Positions 5,633 to 10,791 of a DNA stretch of 10,791 nt are shown here, piece after piece (the stretch's first letter is position 1; each line of letters starts with the position of its first letter). Position numbers and translations under genes: made by a program. The DNA is from Thermoprotei archaeon (GTDB taxonomy: Archaea > Thermoproteota > Thermoprotei_A > Sulfolobales > NBVN01). The DNA is taken from contig QMWS01000015.1 in the NCBI GenBank assembly GCA_003661745.1, positions 1-10,791 on the forward strand. The letters are read 5' to 3'. Below the pieces are notes generated by a model. It was not told the origin of the DNA and did not search any database. It was given only the letters and a program-made list of their open reading frames with translations.

Positions 5633-6862
5633 GTGAGTACCCTGATTGATTATCAGAAATTCCTAGCTGAGAGAACAGGATTAATGAGGGCTTCAGAAAT
5701 AAGGGAACTCCTAAAGATCACTGAAGGGAAGAAAGTTATTAGCTTTGCTGGCGGCCTACCAGATCCTCAAGTATTTCCTAAGGCTGAGCTAGCCGAGATA
5801 GCTAGGGACGTAATCTTAGAGAGAGGCGATAAGGCCCTCCAGTACTCGCCAACAAAGGGAGTTACTGAATTTCGTGTGACTCTCTTAAACTATATGAAGA
5901 AGAAGGGAATTGCTGTAAGGAGTGACGACGATGTTATTGTTACGACGGGCTCTCAGCAGGCACTAGACATCGTGGGCAGGACCATGATAAATCCGCAGGA
6001 CGTTATCATCGTTGAATTACCTACTTACTTAGCAGCACTAAATGCCTTCAGACTGTACAGGCCTACGCTAGTAGGTATACCTATCGACGACAACGGAATG
6101 AAGACAGACATGCTCGAGGAAGAGGTCAAGAAGTTAGTTAGCAATGGTAAGAGAGTGAAGTTCATTTACACAATACCCGTAGCACACAATCCAGCAGGTG
6201 TAACCCTCAGTATTGAGCGTAAGAAGCACCTAATTGAGATAGCTTCACAGTACGACATACTAATTATTGAGGATGACCCCTACTCCTACTTCGTGTATGA
6301 CGAAGGAGTCGACATAACTCCGCTAAAGACTCTCGACAAGGAGGGTAGGGTAGTATACCTCAGCACTCTAAGTAAGATCTTAGCGCCAGGCCTAAGAATA
6401 GGGTGGATACTAGGCAATAAGACGTTAATCGATGTATTTGAGAGAGCTAAGCAGAGCTCAGACCTCCATACATCGACGTTATCTCAGTTTATAGCCATCG
6501 AGTCAATAAGGAGAGGAGTAGTTGACAGGACTGTTGAAAGAGCAAAGATGGTGTACAAGAAGAAGAGGGACGCAATGCTTGAGGCTCTAGAGAAATATAT
6601 GGTCAAGGGCGCGTGGTGGTCCAAGCCAATAGGTGGGCTCTTCTTAATGCTTCGATTACCAAGTACCGAGATAGACACTAAGAAGCTACTGCCAGAGGCC
6701 ATAGAGGCAGGTGTCGCCTTTGTTCCTGGGGCGTCGTTCTTCGCTGATGGATCAGGATGGAACACTATGAGGCTTAACTTCAGCTATCCAAAACTAGAGG
6801 AGATAGAGGAAGGCATAAGAATACTGTCAGAAATCGTAAAGAAAAAGTTAAAGCAGGCATAG
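5633..6862 (+). CDS. Class I PLP-dependent aminotransferase (LysN / aromatic-aminotransferase type)
   Basis: The 409-residue enzyme is a fold-type I aminotransferase transferring amino groups to 2-oxoglutarate with pyridoxal phosphate. It shows ISFAGGLPDPQVFP (36-49), the phosphate-binding TTGSQQALD (104-112), HNPAGVTL with N186, IIEDDPYSYF (211-220) with D214 and Y217, the Schiff-base Lys in STLSKILAPGLRIGW (K248, R255) and the carboxylate-binding Arg in TMRLNFSYP (R380). The FAGGLPDP start and overall layout fit the 2-aminoadipate aminotransferase / aromatic aminotransferase (MocR-like COG1167) group; the residues do not decide between lysine biosynthesis and aromatic amino acids. All key residues are present. 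GTG 5633 starts a short-leader transcript. It lies 74 bp after the mevalonate cluster with its own promoter, so it is probably a separate unit, ending in a T-rich stretch. Confidence 0.93.
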   Translation: MSTLIDYQKFLAERTGLMRASEIRELLKITEGKKVISFAGGLPDPQVFPKAELAEIARDVILERGDKALQYSPTKGVTEFRVTLLNYMKKKGIAVRSDDDVIVTTGSQQALDIVGRTMINPQDVIIVELPTYLAALNAFRLYRPTLVGIPIDDNGMKTDMLEEEVKKLVSNGKRVKFIYTIPVAHNPAGVTLSIERKKHLIEIASQYDILIIEDDPYSYFVYDEGVDITPLKTLDKEGRVVYLSTLSKILAPGLRIGWILGNKTLIDVFERAKQSSDLHTSTLSQFIAIESIRRGVVDRTVERAKMVYKKKRDAMLEALEKYMVKGAWWSKPIGGLFLMLRLPSTEIDTKKLLPEAIEAGVAFVPGASFFADGSGWNTMRLNFSYPKLEEIEEGIRILSEIVKKKLKQA

Positions 6863-6884
6863 CCTACACTCAGGTACCATACCC

Positions 6885-7784
6885 TCATTTTTGTTTTTCG
6901 GTCCCTTTCTCGGCGACGTAAACTACTCTTCCGTAGTACCTTACTAAGACAGGGACCTCATCTAAGTGCTTTAATATAGCGTATGCGTTTTTCCTTAGCT
7001 TATCAGGTATTCCCTCTAGGGCTTTCTTCCCTATAGCTATATTTCCTAGCTGCGGGCGCAGAATATGGAAGACCCTTGGAAATCCTGAGTAACTCAGGAG
7101 TACTTTGGGCTGGGTTGGTGGGAAGACTAGTGTACCGCACTCATTAAGCACCTTCAGTACTTGAAGTGTTGAGTAGATGCTTAGGGGCTCAACAACAATT
7201 ACGTCATACTTACTGCTAACATTATCAAACATCATCACCTCGATGCCTAGCGACGCTATATCATCATATAGCGCTCTCTCAATGCATGCGACGGTGACAT
7301 CACACTTATCCTTCAAGTACCTAGCAGTTACGTAACCGCTGAATCCGCAACCAACTATAAGAGTTTTCTTCCCGTCGACTATCTGTGATAAGTCGTCTAA
7401 GAATGAAAACTCAATCCACAGAGGGAGTTCCGGCCTTAGGTCATCTCTACTAACTTTTATTAAGCACTCGTGAGGAACTGCGGCATAATCTGCAAGCAGA
7501 CCGTCGTAATCGATACCTACGATGCCGCCCTGACAGTAGGGTACGACAGCATACACTTCACCTGGTCTAATATCACTCACTTCAATGCCAGGCTCTATGA
7601 CTCTAATCACGCCCAAGCTGCCAGCTACACGGTTGGGCTCTACCGGATGGAGCCCAAGCATTATAGACCTATCTATGGGGCCGAACATCGCGTAGAGCAC
7701 TTTGCCTAGTACCCAGCCCTTAGGTATTGGGGGTACAGGGATCTCCTTAAGCGTTACATTTTGTTCCCAAACAAGAGCTCTCAT
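6885..7784 (-). CDS. Zinc-less MDR (alcohol dehydrogenase-like) oxidoreductase homologue
   Basis: The 299-residue protein has the medium-chain dehydrogenase/reductase order: a GroES-like domain (about 1-125) and a Rossmann nucleotide domain (about 138-240) with LIVGCGFSGYVTARYL (143-157, a GxGxxG loop) followed by an acidic residue, E169 (ACIER). Metal sites are gone. The catalytic-zinc Cys position reads FGPIDRS (34-40) instead of CGTD, the GHE motif reads GSL (55-57), and no four-Cys structural-zinc loop exists. At 299 residues it is about 40-50 shorter than usual. It probably binds NAD(P) but works without zinc, as quinone-reductase-like members do, or has lost activity. The ATG starts the divergent side of a 62-bp gap facing the small gene at 7847. 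Substrate unknown. Confidence 0.75.
   Translation of the reverse strand: MRALVWEQNVTLKEIPVPPIPKGWVLGKVLYAMFGPIDRSIMLGLHPVEPNRVAGSLGVIRVIEPGIEVSDIRPGEVYAVVPYCQGGIVGIDYDGLLADYAAVPHECLIKVSRDDLRPELPLWIEFSFLDDLSQIVDGKKTLIVGCGFSGYVTARYLKDKCDVTVACIERALYDDIASLGIEVMMFDNVSSKYDVIVVEPLSIYSTLQVLKVLNECGTLVFPPTQPKVLLSYSGFPRVFHILRPQLGNIAIGKKALEGIPDKLRKNAYAILKHLDEVPVLVRYYGRVVYVAEKGTEKQK
6887..6898 (+). terminator. T-rich terminator of the aminotransferase gene
   Basis: Two T-runs (atttttgttttt) follow the aminotransferase stop by about 25 bases. Archaeal RNA polymerase stops in such T-tracts without a hairpin. The tract overlaps the 3' end of the convergent MDR gene, where it encodes Lys and Gln codons on the other strand. 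Confidence 0.5.
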
Positions 7785-7811
7785 AAAATTCCCTAGATAC
7801 TATTTTAGCTT

Positions 7812-7824
7812 TCTGATAAAATAC
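7812..7824 (+). promoter_or_regulatory. TATA region in the divergent gap 7785-7846
   Basis: ctgataaaatact contains ataaaata (7816-7823) centred 27 bases before ATG 7847, ideal for a leaderless plus-strand mRNA. The same A/T block, read on the minus strand as TATTTTAT, lies about 36 bases before the MDR ATG at 7784. One TATA region may therefore serve both directions. Confidence 0.5.
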
Positions 7825-7846
7825 TTAAGGGGAAACCTTGGGAGAG

Positions 7847-8209
7847 ATGGCTAAGAAGCCAATGCTAGCTACGGGTAAGATAGTACCGGATTATAGGCCG
7901 CTAATTAGGTACTTGGAGCTCGCTAATGCGGAGCAAAGAGACAAGGTGCTGCCTAAGAGCTCCGATATAGAGCTAGTCCGCACGCTACTTGAGAGGGGGT
8001 ACGAGACGCTAGAGGAGGTATTAAATGAAATTGTTCAGGTAGTTAGAGGGAGATTTGACCCAAACCTATCATGTAGGGCTGTTAAGGAGGTACTTAATGT
8101 TGAATTAGAGGAGGATGAGGCAGTCAGGTATCTATCAAAGCTACTAGCTGGGTGGATAATTGAAATGGCAGAACAGCTTGGAGCGGTGCGGCTGAAGAGC
8201 CTGTGGTGA
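7847..8209 (+). CDS. Conserved-looking small protein of unknown function
   Basis: I do not recognise this 120-residue protein. It starts MAKKPMLATGKIVPDYRPL, is mostly alpha-helical from about residue 17, rich in Glu and Leu (SDIELVRTLLERGYETLEEVLNEIVQVV), with one Cys (SCRAVKEVL) and a C-terminal helix ending LKSLW. There is no signal peptide, membrane segment or metal-binding cluster. ATG 7847 is chosen because the TATA box lies 27 bases upstream, implying a leaderless mRNA; the in-frame TTG at 7838 would add only three residues and then lie upstream of the predicted transcript start. Codon use matches its neighbours, and the frame has no shadow of similar quality, so it is a real gene. It is divergent from the MDR gene and convergent with the gene ending at 8253. 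Confidence 0.8.
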   Translation: MAKKPMLATGKIVPDYRPLIRYLELANAEQRDKVLPKSSDIELVRTLLERGYETLEEVLNEIVQVVRGRFDPNLSCRAVKEVLNVELEEDEAVRYLSKLLAGWIIEMAEQLGAVRLKSLW

Positions 8210-8252
8210 AGCTTAGCGTTACGGACCTAAACTACACCAGCGCAAATTACGG

Positions 8253-8981
8253 TTAAATCTTTACTATGCCCGACGATATCATTGCCTTAAGTAGATTGAG
8301 TGATACCTCACTATCTATGTTGCTTAATTCCTCACCGTTCAGTACTACCCTTATCTCCTTAACTAGGCCGCTCTGCTTGATTATCATGAACTTTAGGCTA
8401 TTTTCAGCAAATATCTTCTTTAATTCCTCACCAGTAATTATTCCTGAGTTAATTCCTTGACTTAGCAGTAGTAGTGCGCGTTCTTTTCCTTCGTGACACA
8501 GCGGCTCCTTCAGCGCGCGCGATATGTATGCCTGGAGTACGCCCTTACTAATAGCTGGTAATTTACTAATTAAGTCGCCAAGAACGATTATATCTATACA
8601 TTCTAGGCCATCCATCAGCTTTTCTAAGACCTCCTTAGGTACGTCATAGTTATTCCTGACTATGAAGTCTATGATCTTACGCTTCTCAACAAGGAGCTCA
8701 ATAGCCCTTAGGAGTATATCCCGATAAGTCTTAGGTAACTCATTAAGTAACTTTACTACGGAATCCATCGTAACCTCGGGTGACTTACTAATTGATATGC
8801 CGATCGCATTCATTAGTGAGAGTATATTGTTAGTTCTGCTAGCGTGATATACGGCTCTCCTAATCAGCATGTAAAGCTCCTTCGGATTTCTGCTAACGTA
8901 ATCAATGCACTTGCTCAACTTATTCAGGTCGCTGAATATGTCGCCAGACACACACTTCCTACTCATAAATAAATTTAGCAT
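8253..8981 (-). CDS. Unrecognised all-helical protein (HEAT/ARM-like pattern)
   Basis: I do not recognise the family. The product (242 residues from ATG 8981, 250 from GTG 9005) is predicted almost wholly helical, with successive amphipathic helices rich in Leu, Ile, Lys and Glu and frequent short turns (for example VVKLLNELPKTYRDILLRAIELLVEK, given here only as residues about 83-108 of the longer form). The pattern recalls helical-repeat solenoids, but no clear repeat consensus is visible. No transmembrane or signal segment. ATG 8981 is preferred because GGTGA (8990-8986) stands 4 bases before it, while GTG 9005 has no SD; both are in frame. A TATA box at 9051-9058 implies its own transcript. 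It sits downstream of the radical SAM gene on the same strand. Confidence 0.75.
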   Translation of the reverse strand: MLNLFMSRKCVSGDIFSDLNKLSKCIDYVSRNPKELYMLIRRAVYHASRTNNILSLMNAIGISISKSPEVTMDSVVKLLNELPKTYRDILLRAIELLVEKRKIIDFIVRNNYDVPKEVLEKLMDGLECIDIIVLGDLISKLPAISKGVLQAYISRALKEPLCHEGKERALLLLSQGINSGIITGEELKKIFAENSLKFMIIKQSGLVKEIRVVLNGEELSNIDSEVSLNLLKAMISSGIVKI

Positions 8982-8985
8982 TAGC

Positions 8986-8990
8986 TCACC
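8986..8990 (-). promoter_or_regulatory. Shine-Dalgarno site deciding the start of the helical protein
   Basis: GGTGA on the minus strand, complementary to the 16S 3' end, ends 4 bases before ATG 8981. It lies inside the frame opened by GTG 9005, so it argues for the shorter protein. Confidence 0.5.
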
Positions 8991-9050
8991 ATTGCAGTAC
9001 TTCACATGTATTTTCTTTAAAAAACGTAGTCACATCAATACGGAATACCT

Positions 9051-9058
9051 TATATATA
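9051..9058 (-). promoter_or_regulatory. TATA box of the helical-protein gene
   Basis: TATATATA on the minus strand predicts transcription from near 9028, giving a leader of about 23 nt to GTG 9005 or about 47 nt to ATG 8981. It is the strongest TATA match in the 91-bp gap between the two minus-strand genes. Confidence 0.6.
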
Positions 9059-9096
9059 GCACCATACGTGAGTATCTTTAGCTGTTATCGAGGGAT

Positions 9097-10659
9097 CTAA
9101 TTAAGTAGTGCTAGTGCCTCACGCCTAATTATGTTTTCAAGCCCAAGCACTACTTTGCTCCATGGGAACTCGTAGTCAAGGTCCTTACGCTTAAAGACGT
9201 AGGAAAAGTCATAATTAGCTTCCTTAATCGCAGCCCTCAGAGATCCTATGCCCTTACCCCGTGATGCCCACATAATGAGCAACTTGCTCACCTCCCTGTC
9301 TGCGAGGCCCACTAGGGCTTGAGCAAACGCCCATTTCCAGTCGTAGACACTGACCCTAACGCCTAACCTACCTAGCTCCTTCCTTATATAGCTAGTCTTA
9401 TGCCTGTACTCAGCCTCATTAATGAGTGGGAAGTACTGCATCGGGGTGTGAGCCTTAGGTACTAAGGGATTAACCGTTATTCTAATCTGCTCTTTCCTAA
9501 CTAACTTAGTGCTCGTGACTATACCGCGCACGAACTCAACAATACCCTCTTCGGATTTTCCCTCACCTGGTAGTCCAAGCATGAAGTACAGCTTCAAATT
9601 GAGCTTCCTCTCTATTACGTACGTGCATAAGTCCATGAGATCCCTTAGGTTAAAGCACTTGTGTAGCTTACACGATAGGTTAGGGTAGGGTGTCTCAGGA
9701 GCTATCGTTACTGTCCTCTGACCTCCTAGGACAACTAAGTCAATCCTATCCCTGTTCAATGTGTCAAATCTTATTGATGGTAGTGAGAAGCTGTAGCCGT
9801 TATCGATAAGCCACTCAAGCAACTCATCAGATTTGGGGTGATCAAAGAATGATAGAGAATAGAGGACTACCCTCCGTGTCTTTAAGTTAGCCGTGCCCTC
9901 ACTGATGAGCTCCCTCAACTTGCCGATACTTCTATGGCGAGGTGGGTAAGCTACATATGACTCCATACAGAATGGGCACAGCCATCTACATCCGCGAGAG
10001 ACCTCAATATAGAAGCCTTCACCGTAAACAGGCTGAATCTTCTCGGACCTTATTTGATGTGTGGGAAAGAACACATCATCTAATTTACTGATGACTGATT
10101 TCATAACTAAGCCCTCACTCTCTCCTGTATAGACACCCTCCCTAACGTTTCTGATAGAGTTGAGTATGCATGACCTATCACTACCGCATTCCTCCAGTAT
10201 CTCACTAAGCTTCTCTAAAAGAGCCTCACCGTCACCGATGAAGGCGGCATCTATAATATCTATCACAGGTTCAGGATTAGCTGTTAGAGGCGGCCCACCC
10301 GCAATTATTACAGGTCCGGTGTTGCGCTCTTTCTTAAGCGGAGCAATTCCGTTATTAATTAGTATTTTTATGAAGCTAACGATGTCTAGCTCAAACCCTA
10401 TACTAGCTAGTGCAACATCGAATTTTCTCAGTGGCAGGCCTGTGACAGCTCCTGAACATATATTGTCAAGTGTAAACCTGTCAACCAATACATTATTAAC
10501 GCCTAGCTTGCTGTAGAGATAATAATAGGCAATGTGTGTAAATAGGTTCGTTATTGAGGCTTGGTAAGTACTTGGGTAAATTAGTGCTACCTTAATCATT
10601 CGGTTACCTCTCTTTGGTAGAAATACATTGTACTCGCTGAAGAGACCTGTGCCACCCAA
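9097..10659 (-). CDS. Radical SAM protein with N-terminal B12-binding-like domain (COG1032 type)
   Basis: The 520-residue protein has an N-terminal Rossmann-like domain of the B12-binding type (about 22-150; KVALIYPSTYQASITNLF, IIAGGPPLTANPEPVIDIIDAAFIGDGE) and a radical SAM barrel from about 215. The barrel carries SRGCRWLCPFC (C224, C228, C231), the CxxxCxxC that holds a 4Fe-4S cluster cleaving S-adenosylmethionine, and a later LGLPGEG loop (about 364-370). The DxHxxG cobalamin-ligand motif is absent, so B12 binding is doubtful. The N-terminus LFSEYNVFLPKRGNRMIKVALIYPSTY resembles the TIGR03960-like radical SAM group as I remember it, which supports TTG 10659 as the start. ATG 10599, with GAGGT 6 bases upstream, is a strong rival and would remove 20 residues. 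Substrate unknown. It follows the partial upstream gene by about 40 bp on the same strand. Confidence 0.88.
   Translation of the reverse strand: MGGTGLFSEYNVFLPKRGNRMIKVALIYPSTYQASITNLFTHIAYYYLYSKLGVNNVLVDRFTLDNICSGAVTGLPLRKFDVALASIGFELDIVSFIKILINNGIAPLKKERNTGPVIIAGGPPLTANPEPVIDIIDAAFIGDGEALLEKLSEILEECGSDRSCILNSIRNVREGVYTGESEGLVMKSVISKLDDVFFPTHQIRSEKIQPVYGEGFYIEVSRGCRWLCPFCMESYVAYPPRHRSIGKLRELISEGTANLKTRRVVLYSLSFFDHPKSDELLEWLIDNGYSFSLPSIRFDTLNRDRIDLVVLGGQRTVTIAPETPYPNLSCKLHKCFNLRDLMDLCTYVIERKLNLKLYFMLGLPGEGKSEEGIVEFVRGIVTSTKLVRKEQIRITVNPLVPKAHTPMQYFPLINEAEYRHKTSYIRKELGRLGVRVSVYDWKWAFAQALVGLADREVSKLLIMWASRGKGIGSLRAAIKEANYDFSYVFKRKDLDYEFPWSKVVLGLENIIRREALALLN
10606..10610 (-). promoter_or_regulatory. 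Internal Shine-Dalgarno site in the radical SAM gene
   Basis: GAGGT on the minus strand stands 6 bases before in-frame ATG 10599. It could make ATG 10599 the main start or a second start, against the leaderless TTG 10659. Confidence 0.4.
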
Positions 10660-10686
10660 GTAGTGTCCCTAAGTCTAAGGTAGAGT

Positions 10687-10702
10687 GTATTAATAGTATT
10701 AA
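10687..10702 (-). promoter_or_regulatory. Candidate TATA region of the radical SAM gene
   Basis: Two overlapping A/T elements on the minus strand (TTTAATAC, 10702-10695; TATTAATAC, 10695-10687) predict transcription from about 10664-10672, just before TTG 10659. They overlap the stop codon of the upstream open frame. Confidence 0.4.
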
Positions 10703-10791
10703 ACTTGACTATGTTTCCTAACCTTAAGCACTATTTGCTCAACTATACTATTAACTATATCTCTATGCTTTCTCCTTATGTGGTGCTCTAC
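10699..10791 (-). CDS. C-terminal end of an unidentified gene (partial)
   Basis: The minus frame is open from the window edge for 30 codons to TAA at 10701-10699. The residues VEHHIRRKHRDIVNSIVEQ followed by IVLKVRKHSQV have the Lys/Arg/Ile/Val-rich, amphipathic look and AGG/AGA, ATA codon use of the neighbouring genes; the other two minus frames are blocked. A plus-strand frame is also open here but translates to a less protein-like sequence. The family cannot be named from 30 residues. If real, it is co-directional with the radical SAM gene and about 40 bp upstream of it. Confidence 0.45.
   Translation of the reverse strand, partial: VEHHIRRKHRDIVNSIVEQIVLKVRKHSQV

Noticed and set aside
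10160..10516. Plus-strand open frame opposite the radical SAM gene
   Set aside because: Ser/Leu-rich translation typical of an antisense shadow; the minus frame has clear B12/radical SAM motifs.
10712..10791. Plus-strand open frame (ATG at 10712) running off the window
   Set aside because: Tyr/Leu/Asn-rich product and no SD; the minus frame over the same bases is more protein-like, though with only about 30 codons neither is certain.
1..10791. CRISPR arrays, insertion sequences, integrase or tRNA-linked attachment site
   Set aside because: No regularly spaced repeats, no transposase or integrase motifs, and no duplicate of the tRNA-Leu 3' end was seen elsewhere in the window.

Overview
The window looks like chromosomal DNA from a thermophilic archaeon of the phylum Thermoproteota (Crenarchaeota). 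The signs are a two-repeat archaeal TATA-binding protein, TATA boxes about 26 bases upstream of genes with very short leaders, frequent TTG and GTG starts, AGG/AGA-rich arginine codons, ATA-rich isoleucine codons, and the archaeal thiolase / HMG-CoA synthase / DUF35 cluster. I would place it near the Desulfurococcales or Acidilobales, but the genus cannot be read from the sequence. I see no insertion sequence, integrase, CRISPR array or phage gene. It reads as core chromosome with several lineage-specific proteins.

Layout. Bases 3-90 (minus) hold tRNA-Leu(GAG). From about 166 to 6862 the genes run on the plus strand: a degenerate SIS-domain sugar-isomerase-like protein (223-1155), an archaeal metallophosphoesterase (1305-2060), TBP (2105-2680), the mevalonate trio of HMG-CoA synthase, thiolase and DUF35 zinc-ribbon protein (about 2957-5558, tightly packed), and a class I PLP aminotransferase of the LysN/aromatic type (5633-6862). 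A zinc-less MDR alcohol-dehydrogenase-like gene (6885-7784, minus) converges on the aminotransferase and diverges from a small unknown gene (7847-8209, plus). An unknown all-helical protein (8253-8981 or 9005, minus), a B12-domain-like radical SAM protein (9097-10659, minus) and the apparent last 30 codons of another minus-strand gene (10699-10791) close the window.

The most noteworthy non-coding content is two minus-strand elements, at 1172-1227 and 2781-2836. They share box C/D sRNA architecture exactly: C box, 19 nt, D'-like box, C' box, 15 nt, D box, 56 nt in total. Their guide-like segments are mostly different. The second has a TATA box at the correct distance upstream. I interpret them as paralogous C/D guide RNAs, not described by the protein genes around them.

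The most noteworthy protein observation is the thiolase of the mevalonate trio. It keeps the His motifs expected of archaeal thiolases but has Glu (residue 85 from ATG 4003) where the nucleophilic Cys should be. Two other genes (SIS and MDR) also look like enzyme folds that have lost their catalytic or metal-binding residues.
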